A DNA stretch of 64,000 nucleotides from Nocardiopsis ganjiahuensis DSM 45031 (lineage in GTDB: Bacteria; Actinomycetota; Actinomycetes; Streptosporangiales; Streptosporangiaceae), in the NCBI RefSeq assembly GCF_000341085.1, contig NZ_ANBA01000008.1, positions 124,001 to 188,000 on the forward strand. The letters are read 5' to 3'. The translations under genes and the position numbers were made by a program. Positions within the stretch are counted from its first letter, which is position 1. Each line of letters opens with the position of its first letter. A model generated the notes under the pieces. It was given only the letters and a program-made list of their open reading frames with translations. It did not search any database and was not told the DNA's origin. This document shows positions 25,869 through 34,532 of the stretch, piece by piece.

Positions 25869-26840
25869 CTACTGGGGCTGCTCGCGGCCCTCCACGGTCA
25901 AAACGATCTTTCCGGTGGTGCGGCCGGTCTCGCCCAGGGCGTGCGCCTCGGCGGCCTCGGCCAGCGGGAAGACCGCCTCCACGTGGGCCTTCAGGGCGCC
26001 CTTCTCGACCAGGTCGGCGATGGCGTTCATCCCGGCGTGGTCGGCCTCGACCAGCAGCGGCGTGGCCCGGACCCCGCGCTGGGCGGCCCGATCGAGGACC
26101 TCCCCGCTCAGGGGCAGCAGGGAGACCAGGGTTCCGCCCGGACGCAGCACCTCCAGGGAGCGTGCCGCCACCTCACCGGCGAGCGGGTCCAGGACCACGT
26201 CGATGTCACCGGTGGCCTCGGCGAAGTCGGTCTCGCGGTAGTCGATCACCTCGTCCGCGCCGATCCCGCGCAGGAAGTCGTGCTTGGGCGAGCTCGCCGT
26301 ACCGATGACGTACGCGCCGTGGGCCTTGGCGATCTGCACGGCCAGGTGCCCCACCCCGCCGGCGGCGGCGTGCACCAGCACCCGCTGGCCGGAGCGGATC
26401 CCCGCGGTGTCCACCAGGGCCTGCTGGGCGGTCAGGGCGGCCAGCGGCAGCGCCCCGGCCTGGACGTGGTCGATCCCGGCGGGCTTGTGCGCGAAGGCCC
26501 GCGCCGGGCCGACCGCGAACTCGGCGTGCGAACCCACCCCGTGCGGGTAGGGCAGCATCCCGAAGACCTCGTCGCCGGGCCGGAAGATCGTGACACCGTA
26601 GCCGACGGCCTCCACCACCCCGGAGACGTCCCAGCCCAGGGTGAGGGGGAGCCGGTTCAGGAAGACCCCGGCGGACCGGTGCTTCCAGTCGGTCGGGTTG
26701 AGCCCGGCGGCGCGGACCGAGACCAGGATCTGGCTGGGGCCGGGCGCGGGCCTGGGAACCCGGACCTCCTGGAGCACCTCGGGGCCGCCGTGGGCGTTCT
26801 GGCTGATGGCGCGCATGGTGGCGCTGTTGTCGTCGCTCAT
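25869..26840 (-). CDS. Zinc-free MDR oxidoreductase, quinone reductase-like
   Basis: A 323-residue NADP-dependent medium-chain dehydrogenase/reductase. The N-terminal GroES-like domain (VRAAGLNPTDWKHR) lacks the cysteines of zinc alcohol dehydrogenases. The Rossmann domain has the NADPH-binding pattern VHAAAGGVGHLAVQIAK. Members reduce quinones or enones. It is divergent from a GlxA regulator 69 bp away, its likely controller. The start at 26840 is supported by a purine-rich GGGAAGG upstream; an ATG 24 bp downstream is an alternative. Confidence 0.9.
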   Translation of the reverse strand: MSDDNSATMRAISQNAHGGPEVLQEVRVPRPAPGPSQILVSVRAAGLNPTDWKHRSAGVFLNRLPLTLGWDVSGVVEAVGYGVTIFRPGDEVFGMLPYPHGVGSHAEFAVGPARAFAHKPAGIDHVQAGALPLAALTAQQALVDTAGIRSGQRVLVHAAAGGVGHLAVQIAKAHGAYVIGTASSPKHDFLRGIGADEVIDYRETDFAEATGDIDVVLDPLAGEVAARSLEVLRPGGTLVSLLPLSGEVLDRAAQRGVRATPLLVEADHAGMNAIADLVEKGALKAHVEAVFPLAEAAEAHALGETGRTTGKIVLTVEGREQPQ

Positions 26841-26874
26841 GGTCACAGCCTTCCCGATTCGGGGATTCCACACC

Positions 26875-26903
26875 ATGGCATGATTGTCATCTTTGAATAG
26901 GAT
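26875..26903 (+). promoter_or_regulatory. Promoter ATGGCA-N17-TAGGAT, leaderless start
   Basis: A -35-like ATGGCA and the -10 box TAGGAT (26898-26903) are correctly spaced. The ATG of the GlxA gene follows the -10 box by six bases. Confidence 0.5.
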
Positions 26904-26909
26904 CGTGCC

Positions 26910-27869
26910 ATGAGCGTTCCGCACCGCGTCGTGGTCCTGGCCCTGCCGGGCGTCTACCCGTTCGAGCTGGGCATCCCCAACCGGGTCCTGGGCGCCGCCG
27001 GGGGCCGCTACGAACTGTCGACCTGCGGGGTCGACGGGCCCTCGGTACCGACCAACGCCGACTTCTCCGTCACTGTCGGGCACGGCCCGGAGGCCCTGGC
27101 CGGTGCCGACACGGTGGTGATCCCGCCCTTCGACACCGCCCGGCTCAGCCGTGAACTGAGCCCGCAGCTGGCATCCGCACTGGACAGGATCCGTCCCGGC
27201 ACGCGTGTGGTGTCCATCTGCACCGGGGCGTTCGTCCTGGCCGCCGCCGGGTGGCTCGACGGCCGGCCCGCCACCACCCACTGGGCGCTCACCGAGGTCT
27301 TCCGCTCCTGGTTCCCGAAGGTGGACCTGGACCCCGACGTGCTGTTCGTGGACGACGGCGACCTCCTGACCTCGGCGGGCGCCGCCTCGGGGGTGGACGT
27401 GTGCCTGCACCTGGTCCGCACCGACCACGGCAGTGAGCTCGCCAACCACGTGGCCCGGGTGTGCGTGGTGCCGCCCTGGCGCGACGGCGGTCAGGCCCAG
27501 TACATCGAGCGGCCGGTTCCGGAGCAGGGCCGCGAGGGCACCGCGGCGACCCGAGACTGGGCCCTGGAACGCCTCCACGACCCCCTCACCCTCGCGGACC
27601 TGGCCGAACACGCCCACATGAGCCTGCGCACCTTCATCCGCAGGTTCAACGAGGAGGTCGGGACGAGCCCGGGGCGGTGGCTGATCCAGCAGCGCGTCCT
27701 GCGGGCGCGGCACCTGCTGGAGTCCACCGACCTGCCGGTGGACGGCATCGCCGGCCAGGTCGGCTTCGCCACCGCGACCTCGCTGCGGCAGCATCTGCGT
27801 GCCGCGATCGGGGTGTCCCCGCTCACGTACCGGCGCACCTTCCGAGGTGAGGCGGTCGACGTTTCCTGA
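26910..27869 (+). CDS. GlxA family transcriptional regulator (second paralogue)
   Basis: A 319-residue protein with a DJ-1/PfpI-like domain carrying C104 in SICTGAFVLAAAG and a C-terminal AraC double helix-turn-helix (LAEHAHMSLRTFIRRF and IAGQVGFATATSLRQHL). It is clearly similar along its length to the regulator at 7.3 kb, for example in WLDGRPATTHW and LTSAGAASGVDVCLHLVRTDHG. It is divergent from the quinone-reductase-like gene, which it probably controls. The effector is unknown. Confidence 0.9.
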   Translation: MSVPHRVVVLALPGVYPFELGIPNRVLGAAGGRYELSTCGVDGPSVPTNADFSVTVGHGPEALAGADTVVIPPFDTARLSRELSPQLASALDRIRPGTRVVSICTGAFVLAAAGWLDGRPATTHWALTEVFRSWFPKVDLDPDVLFVDDGDLLTSAGAASGVDVCLHLVRTDHGSELANHVARVCVVPPWRDGGQAQYIERPVPEQGREGTAATRDWALERLHDPLTLADLAEHAHMSLRTFIRRFNEEVGTSPGRWLIQQRVLRARHLLESTDLPVDGIAGQVGFATATSLRQHLRAAIGVSPLTYRRTFRGEAVDVS

Positions 27870-28061
27870 GGTCACGGGGCTGCTCGAAGGCCTGGGTCAG
27901 CACCTATCAGGATTCCGATGACAGACATAGGGTGCCGCATTGGAAAATAATTGTGTGGGCAACTAGCGTCGGTGACGTCGTCATCGACCCCTTCCGCCTC
28001 CGAGCGGTCGGGGACCGACACAGCAAGGCCGACCGCCCGCGTACCTTCGGAGTGACCCAGC

Positions 28062-28757
28062 ATGTCCAAGATCCTTTTCGTGATGACCGGCGCCGACCAC
28101 TGGACCCTGGCCGACGGCACCCGGCACCCCACCGGGTTCTGGGCCGAGGAGGCCGTCGCTCCCTATGAGGCCCTCAAGGGCGCCGGGTACGAGATCGTCG
28201 TGGCCACCCCCGGCGGGGTCGTTCCCCCCGTCGACCGGGGCAGCCTGGCCGCGGACGCCAACGGCGGCCAGGAGAACGCCGACCGGATCGCCGCCACCCT
28301 GGACTCCTTCACCGAGCTCCGCTCGCCGATCGAGCTGGAGGAGGTCGACCTCGACGAGTACGCCGCCGTCTACTACCCCGGCGGGCACGGCCCCATGGAG
28401 GACCTGGCGGTGAACTCCGTCTCCGGCGACCTGCTCACCGCGGCACTGGACTCGGGCAAGCCGCTCGGCGTGGTCTGCCACGCCCCGGCAGCGCTGCTCG
28501 CCGCCGAGCGCAGCGACGGCACCAACACCTTCGCCGGTTACCGCGTCTCGGCCTTCACCAACACCGAGGAGACCCAGGCCGGACTGGCCGACAAGGCCCG
28601 GTGGCTGCTCCAGGACCGCCTGGTCGAGGCCGGGGTGGACGTCCAGGAGGGGGAGCCCTGGGCGCCGAAGGTCGTGGTGGACCGCAACCTGGTCACCGGC
28701 CAGAACCCGGCCTCCTCCGCCCCGCTGGCCCAGGAGCTGCTCAAGCAGCTGGGCTGA
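28062..28757 (+). CDS. DJ-1/PfpI family protein, Hsp31-like
   Basis: A 231-residue type 1 glutamine-amidotransferase-like protein. The nucleophile cysteine is in GVVCHAPAALL (C139), and the conserved Glu/Asp region AAVYYPGGHGPMEDL matches the Hsp31/YhbO-like branch. Such proteins act as glyoxalase III, chaperones or deglycase-like enzymes. The start has a CGGAG element about ten bases upstream. It follows the GlxA gene by 192 bp but has its own upstream region, so co-transcription is uncertain. Confidence 0.85.
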   Translation: MSKILFVMTGADHWTLADGTRHPTGFWAEEAVAPYEALKGAGYEIVVATPGGVVPPVDRGSLAADANGGQENADRIAATLDSFTELRSPIELEEVDLDEYAAVYYPGGHGPMEDLAVNSVSGDLLTAALDSGKPLGVVCHAPAALLAAERSDGTNTFAGYRVSAFTNTEETQAGLADKARWLLQDRLVEAGVDVQEGEPWAPKVVVDRNLVTGQNPASSAPLAQELLKQLG

Positions 28758-28830
28758 CCGCCGTCACCGCGACGCCGGCCGACGGAAAACCGGTTGCCCG
28801 GGCCGTCGGCCGGCGGCACTCTTGAGGCCC

Positions 28831-29439
28831 ATGAGCCTTCCCCCGTTCCAGATCCGCGCCCGGTACACCGACACCACGGTCACCGTCTACCAGGCCTACA
28901 CCCCCGCCATCGGGGTGCCCGCCGCACGCGAGGGCCGTTTCCCGGCCGCGTGGAAGCGCGAGCGCATGACCTGGATCAAACCGTCCTACCTGTGGATGAT
29001 GTACCGGTGCGGCTGGGGCCGGAAGGAGAACCAGGAGACCGTCCTGGCCGTGGAAATCACCCGCGAGGGTTTCGAGTGGGCGCTGCGCAACTCCGCGCTG
29101 TCGCACTACAAGCCGGGCGTGCACACCGACCGGGACTCCTGGAAGCGGCAGCTGCGCGAAGCCCCCGCCCGAGTGCAGTGGGACCCCGAACGCGACCTGC
29201 ACCTGCGACCCCTGGAGCACCGTTCGCTCCAGCTGGGCCTGGCGGGGGAGGCCTCGCGCCGTTACGCGGACGAGTGGACGGTGGCGATCACCGACGTGAC
29301 CCCGTCGGCGCACCGCGCGCACGACCTGGTGTGCCGGGGCGACCTGGACGCGGCGGCCGCCCTGCTGCCGCAGGAGCACCCGTACCCGGTCGCGGACGAG
29401 GCGGTCGCCCACCTGCGCCCGGCCATGGCCGAGGGCTGA
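28831..29439 (+). CDS. DUF4291 family protein
   Basis: A 202-residue cytosolic protein carrying the DUF4291 consensus: IRARYTDTTVTVYQAY, RMTWIKPSYLWMMYRCGWG, QETVLAVEITREGFEWAL and LEHRSLQLGL. The family is widespread in bacteria and fungi, but no activity is established. ATG chosen at 28831; a TTG nine bases upstream is possible. Transcribed alone. Confidence 0.9.
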   Translation: MSLPPFQIRARYTDTTVTVYQAYTPAIGVPAAREGRFPAAWKRERMTWIKPSYLWMMYRCGWGRKENQETVLAVEITREGFEWALRNSALSHYKPGVHTDRDSWKRQLREAPARVQWDPERDLHLRPLEHRSLQLGLAGEASRRYADEWTVAITDVTPSAHRAHDLVCRGDLDAAAALLPQEHPYPVADEAVAHLRPAMAEG

Positions 29440-29464
29440 GCCGAGCGCCTGACGCCCGGGGCCG

Positions 29465-30424
29465 CTAACCGGCGGGTTCGGCCCGGGCCCGGATGCCGTC
29501 ACGGGTGTACATCCAGGCGGTACCGCAGGTGAAGGGGACCTCCGCGCAGCCCTTGGACAGGCACGGTTCCCAGGCGCCGCAGCGCCCCCTCTTCGCCGGT
29601 GTGGCCCCCGGGTCGGGCTCGTCGGGGCCCAGGGTGGCCAGCAGCGCGTGGGCCTCCTCCGTGCCGAAGGCCGAGACGGCCAGGCCGCGCAGCTCCCGCT
29701 CGCGAACCGGGTCCAGCCCGTCGCGGAACACCAGCACGTCGGACAGGGTCCGGCGGGCCAGGCCGAGCACCTCCCGCTGGGCCGCGCTGAGGTGGGGGTG
29801 GGCGCGTTCGTAGCGGCGCAGGTGCTCCAGCCACAGGTCGCGGCGGACCACCGGGGGGAGTTCGGCGAAGACGAGGCGGCGGCGGATCAGCGGATGGGCC
29901 GCGAACCCGTCGTAGTCCTGCGGCAGGCGGTCCCGGTTGGCCTCCACCCACTCACGGGCCAGGGCGTGGTCGGAACGTGCCAGCGCGGGGGTGCGCCCGG
30001 CCAGGGCCAGGGTCATGACCACCACGCCGCCCGCGCCCAGCCGTTGCAGTCGCGGCCGCACCGGCGCCTCGGGATCGGGGATCCGGGCCCGCTCCCAGGG
30101 GGCGCGGCGGCGTTGGCGGCTCAGTTCGCCCAGGGCCTCCACGACCCTCAGGGTGGCCTGCGCGCCCAGGCCGCGTACCAGCGGCCGGACCATGGACATC
30201 CCGCTCCAGCAGCGGACCTCGGAGCCGCGGTGACGGACCAGGGTCGGCACCCAGGGAGCGTTCGGCCCCCACTGGCGGGCCCGCCACTCCCGTACCTCCG
30301 GATGGGTGAGCGGGAGCGTCTCCAACCTGCCGCCCGATACCGCCTCCACCGTGTTGGAGATGTCCGAGCACCTGTCGCACGAGGAGTCGAAGGCCAACAC
30401 GTACCGAACCCGAACGCGCCCCAT
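29465..30424 (-). CDS. Bacteriocin fulvocin C-related protein
   Basis: A 319-residue protein with an N-terminal thioredoxin-like CxxC (C16-D-R-C19 in AFDSSCDRC) followed by ETLPLTHPEVREWRARQWG and WVPTLVRHRG, as in the actinomycete fulvocin C-related family. The C-terminus has four closely spaced cysteines (282, 288, 293, 300) in an RCGAWEP...GTAW segment, resembling the Cys-rich fulvocin C bacteriocin. A membrane-like stretch (GAGGVVVMTLALAG) lies near 135-150. No export or immunity gene is adjacent. Whether it is a bacteriocin precursor or an electron-transfer protein is not known. Confidence 0.7.
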   Translation of the reverse strand: MGRVRVRYVLAFDSSCDRCSDISNTVEAVSGGRLETLPLTHPEVREWRARQWGPNAPWVPTLVRHRGSEVRCWSGMSMVRPLVRGLGAQATLRVVEALGELSRQRRRAPWERARIPDPEAPVRPRLQRLGAGGVVVMTLALAGRTPALARSDHALAREWVEANRDRLPQDYDGFAAHPLIRRRLVFAELPPVVRRDLWLEHLRRYERAHPHLSAAQREVLGLARRTLSDVLVFRDGLDPVRERELRGLAVSAFGTEEAHALLATLGPDEPDPGATPAKRGRCGAWEPCLSKGCAEVPFTCGTAWMYTRDGIRARAEPAG

Positions 30425-30883
30425 GTTCTCCCTTCCCACACCGCCGCTACTCAGTGTTAGGGAGTGAACACGTTCATGGGGTGGGTTTTCGGAACTCGGT
30501 ACGTCCAATCGACGGCAACCGGGCGCAGAAACGGCGCGAACACGGATGAACCCGTGATCGCGCCGCCCGTTCCTGCTTGTTTCGGCACTACTCGAATACG
30601 GGTTCACCCTCACGCACCAACCACCAGGTGACGATGTGGAAGCCGACCGGGTCGATGATTCCGCCATCCCGCCCTCGTCGTAGGGGGCACTGGAGTGGGG
30701 CCGATTGGAGGGCGGGAGATCGCTCATCGCCCGAACCCCGGCCAGGGGCCGGGCTCCCTCCTCCGGGGGACCGAGCGAACAGGGCCCCTCCCTGGGGGGA
30801 GGCGCGGGTCTGGCGGTGGGCGAAGAGTGGGCGGAGACCGTTTTCCTTTCACCAAGGTTTCTCCGACCCCGAGGGGTTTCCGT
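30425..30883. other. Divergent intergenic region, 459 bp
   Basis: It contains a dyad TGAAC-AC-GTTCA at 30465-30476, 41 bp upstream of the fulvocin C-related gene, which may be an operator. On the minus strand between about 30730 and 30588 a frame ends with a protein-like segment (DPVGFHIVTWWLVREGE, then stop) but has no convincing start, so it may be a gene relic. The promoter of the downstream membrane protein must lie in the right half. Confidence 0.4.
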
Positions 30884-31999
30884 ATGACCTCCACGCTCGA
30901 CCTACCGAAGATCACCGGACACACCCGCCGTTCCGCCCTGCTGACCTCGCTCCTGCTCGCCCTGGCCGGGGCGGTCTGGACAGTGGTGCCGTCCTGGATG
31001 CCGTTCACGGGACTGGCCGAGCGCCACGTCAACGCCTTGCTGCCCGCACACCTGATCGGGGCGCCGCTGGTCCTGCTCGGGCTGGCGGGCGCCGCCGCGA
31101 TCCTGTGGTCCCACCGGCTGCCCCAGAGGGCTCTCAGCGGGGTCGCGATCCTGGAGCTGGCGTTCCTCACCACCGTCTACCAGGGCCCTGGCACCATGTC
31201 TGCGCTGGGCTACGTCTTGGCCCTGTCCCTGCCAGCCGTCCTCTTCACGCTCCTCGTGCTGGTGGCCGTGCGGATGCCGGGGTGGCGCTGGCCCGTACTC
31301 CTGATCGTGGGAGCGGCGGTGGCCGCCGGGGTGCTGACAGGGCTGCTCTCCGCGTCGAACATCGGCGGGATGTACCGCTTCGTGGGCACGATGGCGGACA
31401 TGGCTCCGTTCGCTCTGTCCGCACTCCTGATCCTGGCCGCCACGGTCTCGTGGGGGGCGCTGCTCGGGGCGCGGCACCCCGGGCCGGTGCGCCGGATGAC
31501 GGCCGCGGTGGTGCGCAACCGCCGGTGGATCACCGTCGCCGCGGCGGCCTGCGCACTGCCCTACACCCTCCTTCGGTTCCTGTGGCTGACCCCGTTCCAT
31601 GTGGAGGACCTGCTTGACCTGCCCGGCAGCCCGGAATCGCTCGACCTCGCCGTCAAGCTGTGGGGGCTGTCCATCGGTGCGGCCTGCCTGGTCGGGGGCG
31701 TCCTGATCCTGGGGCTGATCCGCCCGTGGGGCGAGCTCTTCCCCCGCTGGTTTCCCGGATACGCCGGGCGGCCCGTACCCGTCGCCCTGGCAGCGGTCCC
31801 CGCGCTGATCGCCGCCGGAGCGATGCTGGTCGAGAGTCCCCCTCTTCTTGTGCTTGCGTTCCAGGACCCGCCCCAGAGTCTGATCAGGGTGCTGCTCTTC
31901 CCGTTCCCGGTATGGGGACCGCTGCTGGCCCTGGCGGCCTGGGGCTACGTGGGGCACCGGATCGGGAAACCCCCGGCACGGACCGGGGTGGGAGCCTAG
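30884..31999 (+). CDS. Polytopic membrane protein of unknown function
   Basis: A 371-residue protein with about nine to ten predicted transmembrane helices, starting near residue 17 (SALLTSLLLALAGAVW) and ending with a short polar tail. I recognise no transport or enzyme motif. Similar multi-helix proteins are common in Nocardiopsis-like genomes. The ATG at 30884 has GAGGGG upstream. A small NTF2-like gene follows 31 bp later on the same strand, probably in the same transcript. Confidence 0.65.
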   Translation: MTSTLDLPKITGHTRRSALLTSLLLALAGAVWTVVPSWMPFTGLAERHVNALLPAHLIGAPLVLLGLAGAAAILWSHRLPQRALSGVAILELAFLTTVYQGPGTMSALGYVLALSLPAVLFTLLVLVAVRMPGWRWPVLLIVGAAVAAGVLTGLLSASNIGGMYRFVGTMADMAPFALSALLILAATVSWGALLGARHPGPVRRMTAAVVRNRRWITVAAAACALPYTLLRFLWLTPFHVEDLLDLPGSPESLDLAVKLWGLSIGAACLVGGVLILGLIRPWGELFPRWFPGYAGRPVPVALAAVPALIAAGAMLVESPPLLVLAFQDPPQSLIRVLLFPFPVWGPLLALAAWGYVGHRIGKPPARTGVGA

Positions 32000-32030
32000 G
32001 CTCACGCGTGGGGCGAGTGGAGGTTCGGGT

Positions 32031-32402
32031 ATGGATGACGAGCGGGACGAGATCGAACAGGCCGTCGCGGGTGAGCTGAGCCTGCACCGTCCGGAGGTAC
32101 GCGCCTCACGGGAGGGGGCCGGGGCGCTGCTGGACCCGGAGTTCGTCGAGGTGGGCAAGTCCGGGCGGCGGTGGGACCGGGAGCGGATGCTCGCCGACCT
32201 GCCGTCGATGTCCTCGGGAGAACCCGGTGAGGAGATCGAGGTACGGGACATGCGCGGGGTCCGGCTCGCCCCAGGGCTGGTCCACCTGACCTACACCACC
32301 GTGGTCGGCGGGCGCCGGGCGCTGCGCAGCGCCCTGTGGCGGCGCGACGCCGAGGGCCGGTGGCGGACGTACTACCACCAGGGCACTCCGGCCGCCGACT
32401 GA
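32031..32402 (+). CDS. NTF2-like (DUF4440-type) protein
   Basis: A 123-residue cone-shaped NTF2-like domain. The pattern EIEQAVAGELSLHRPEVR...LLDPEFVEVGKSGRRWDRERML...LVHLTYTTVV...ALWRRDAEGRWRTYYHQGTP is typical of DUF4440 proteins, which bind small hydrophobic ligands or act as steroid-isomerase-like enzymes. It starts 31 bp after the membrane protein gene. Function unassigned. Confidence 0.8.
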   Translation: MDDERDEIEQAVAGELSLHRPEVRASREGAGALLDPEFVEVGKSGRRWDRERMLADLPSMSSGEPGEEIEVRDMRGVRLAPGLVHLTYTTVVGGRRALRSALWRRDAEGRWRTYYHQGTPAAD

Positions 32403-32427
32403 GGGCAGTGGTCCCCGGGTCCGGGAT

Positions 32428-33339
32428 TCAGGCCACGGTCCCGGGGGCGATGCGTTCCAGCTCTGCGACGGCGGCGGCGATCGAGGGGCGCTCCCGTGCC
32501 CCGGCCCGGGTGAAGGTGAGCAGTGTGCGTGCGGGAGAGGGGACGCCCTCCAGGCGCACGCGGGTGACCGGCAGTTCCGGTGACAGGTCCGCGAGCCGCG
32601 GCACGAGCGCCACTCCCAGGCTGTTGGCGACCAGTGACGCCACCGACTCCCAGGCCAGGGCCTGGTGGCGGCCCTCCGGAGTGAACCCGACCGCCCCGCA
32701 CGCGGTCATCGCGTGAGCGTGGCAGGTCGTTCCCGGCGGAGGCAGGATCCACGCTTCCCGGGCGGTCTCGACCAGGGGCACGCTCGCGCGTCCGGCGAGC
32801 CGGTGTCCGTCGGCGACCAGGAGGTCGAGGGGATCGTCGAGCAGGTGTGCCTGGTCGAAGCGGGTATCGCTCAGCGCGGGTGTGCTGGGCGCGGACTCCA
32901 CCACGGTGAGGTCGATATCACCTCGGAAAAGCAGGTCGAGGCTCTCTCCGGGCTCGGATTCCAGGATCTGGACGTCCAGGCGCGGATACTCTGCGCTCAG
33001 AGCGGCGGCCATGGGTGCCAGCAGCCGGGACAGCGCGACGGGGAAGCCCGCCACACGCAGCGTTCCGGCCGGTTCGGCCCCCAGCCCGAGCATCTCGATC
33101 TCCGCCCGTTCCCACCGGGCCTGGATCGCGTCAGCGTGCTCCAACAGACTTCGCGCGGCCGGTGTCAGCCGCACACCACGCCCTTGGGGTTCCAGCAGTG
33201 TCACGTTCAGTTCCCTGGCGAGCTGACGGATCTGCTGTGACGCCGCCGAGGGGGTGAAGTGGAGTGCCTCCGCGGCGGCGGTCACCGTCCCGTGGTGGGC
33301 CACGGCCCGGAGGATGCGCAGCCGGCGAAGGTCGATCAT
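32428..33339 (-). CDS. LysR family transcriptional regulator
   Basis: A 303-residue LysR-type regulator. The winged helix-turn-helix is at 1-62 (LRAVAHHGTVTAAAEALHFTPSAASQQIRQL in outline), followed by a linker helix and a two-lobed effector domain (LRVAGFPVALSRLLAPM, LGVALVPRLADL). Targets are usually divergent, but the divergent neighbour here is a 68-residue zinc-ribbon protein about 100 bp away, so the target may lie elsewhere. Confidence 0.9.
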   Translation of the reverse strand: MIDLRRLRILRAVAHHGTVTAAAEALHFTPSAASQQIRQLARELNVTLLEPQGRGVRLTPAARSLLEHADAIQARWERAEIEMLGLGAEPAGTLRVAGFPVALSRLLAPMAAALSAEYPRLDVQILESEPGESLDLLFRGDIDLTVVESAPSTPALSDTRFDQAHLLDDPLDLLVADGHRLAGRASVPLVETAREAWILPPPGTTCHAHAMTACGAVGFTPEGRHQALAWESVASLVANSLGVALVPRLADLSPELPVTRVRLEGVPSPARTLLTFTRAGARERPSIAAAVAELERIAPGTVA

Positions 33340-33443
33340 GTAGGCGATTCTTCAGAGTGCTGTCCAGAAACTCAACCTGGACCGCGAGGGTCCGCGGGCG
33401 TGAAGCTGGACCGGAGAAGACGCCGGCGAACCAGAGGTATTCG

Positions 33444-33650
33444 ATGACCAGTCTCTGCCCCCACTGCGGATGGCCCGACGACCAGCCCTTCACGGTGCTC
33501 TCACAGCATCGGACCAGCGCCGGACTGACCGTGTGGTCGCGCTGCGCCTGCGGTTCGACGCAGATCCGCGAGGTCGGTGTCGCGGGCACCCGGATCGTCT
33601 CCCGGGGCCGCCCCGCCCAGGGCCGGCGGAACCCTCCCTGCGCCGCCTGA
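33444..33650 (+). CDS. Small zinc-ribbon-like protein
   Basis: A 68-residue protein with CPHC near the N-terminus and CAC at about residue 37 (TVWSRCACGSTQIR), an arrangement that could bind one zinc ion. The middle segment VLSQHRTSAGLTVW recurs in small actinomycete proteins of unknown function. The C-terminal 20 residues are basic. Start at the ATG after CCAGAGGTATTCG. It sits between the divergent LysR gene and the DtxR-type regulator. Confidence 0.6.
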   Translation: MTSLCPHCGWPDDQPFTVLSQHRTSAGLTVWSRCACGSTQIREVGVAGTRIVSRGRPAQGRRNPPCAA

Positions 33651-33735
33651 GAACGCCTGCGCCCACCGGCCCGTACCGGTTCGGGGGTTGTCCACAGGTC
33701 CGGTGCGGAAATCGTGGTCCCGGGCCGGTCCGCGA

Positions 33736-33741
33736 TACGGT
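33736..33741 (+). promoter_or_regulatory. -10 box TACGGT, leaderless start
   Basis: TACGGT is seven bases upstream of the DtxR-type regulator's ATG, with no ribosome-binding site. Confidence 0.4.
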
Positions 33742-33748
33742 TACGGGC

Positions 33749-34447
33749 ATGGGGAACACACCGGCGCGGCCGTCCACTTCGGCCGAGGACTACGTGAAGG
33801 TCATCTACGACCTCCAGGAGCGCGGCACCGGGCCGGTGACGATCTCCGGGATGGCCGAGCGGCTGTCGGTGTCCAACTCCTCGGTGTCGGGGATGCTCCG
33901 CAAGCTCAACGAGCTCGGCTTCGTGGAGCACCAGCGGTACGGCAACGTCAGCCTCACCGAGACCGGTACCAAGGCCGCCCTGGCGGTACTGCGCCGCCAC
34001 CGCCTGCTGGAGACCTATCTGGTGGCCGAGCTGGGCTACTCCTGGGACGAGGTGCACGACGAGGCCGAGATCCTCGAGCACGTGGTTTCGGACAAGTTCG
34101 TCGACCGCATCGCCACCCACCTGGGCAACCCCGTGGTGGACCCGCACGGCGACCCCATCCCCACCCGTGAGGGCACCATCGTCGAGCGCGACTCCGTACT
34201 GCTCTCCGACGCGGAGGCCGGGACCTGCGGGGTGATCGTCCGGGTCAACGACACCGACCCCGAGCTCCTGCGCTACCTCGCCGACATCGACATCGGTATC
34301 GGCATGCGCGTGGAGGTCGTGGAACGGCTGCCCTTCGCCGGCTCCCTCCAGCTCTCGGTCCGTCCGGAGAAGGGCGGCGAGGTCAGGGAGCAGGCCCTGG
34401 GCCTGGTCGCCGCCGAAGCCCTCTGGCTCAGTCCCGAAGGCGGCTAG
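33749..34447 (+). CDS. DtxR/MntR family metal-dependent regulator
   Basis: A 232-residue iron- or manganese-responsive repressor. The N-terminal winged helix has SAEDYVKVIYDLQERG and MAERLSVSNSSVSGMLRKL. The dimerisation/metal domain follows with RRHRLLETYLVAELGYSWDEVHDEAEILEHVVSD, including the H and E metal ligands. The C-terminal half is an SH3-like FeoA domain. The HxxE pattern and length favour an MntR/IdeR-type protein; which metal it senses cannot be told from sequence alone. No metal transporter is adjacent. Confidence 0.9.
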   Translation: MGNTPARPSTSAEDYVKVIYDLQERGTGPVTISGMAERLSVSNSSVSGMLRKLNELGFVEHQRYGNVSLTETGTKAALAVLRRHRLLETYLVAELGYSWDEVHDEAEILEHVVSDKFVDRIATHLGNPVVDPHGDPIPTREGTIVERDSVLLSDAEAGTCGVIVRVNDTDPELLRYLADIDIGIGMRVEVVERLPFAGSLQLSVRPEKGGEVREQALGLVAAEALWLSPEGG

Positions 34448-34532
34448 GGCACCTTCCCCGCCCGGCACCGCGGGTTTCCACCCCGGGTGCTGAGCGCAGG
34501 GGTTCCGTGCGGATCCGTTCTTCCGTCCCGGA

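Noticed and set aside
27872..28132. 86-codon minus-strand frame upstream of the DJ-1 gene
   Set aside because: It overlaps the DJ-1 gene start and its composition is not protein-like across the overlap.
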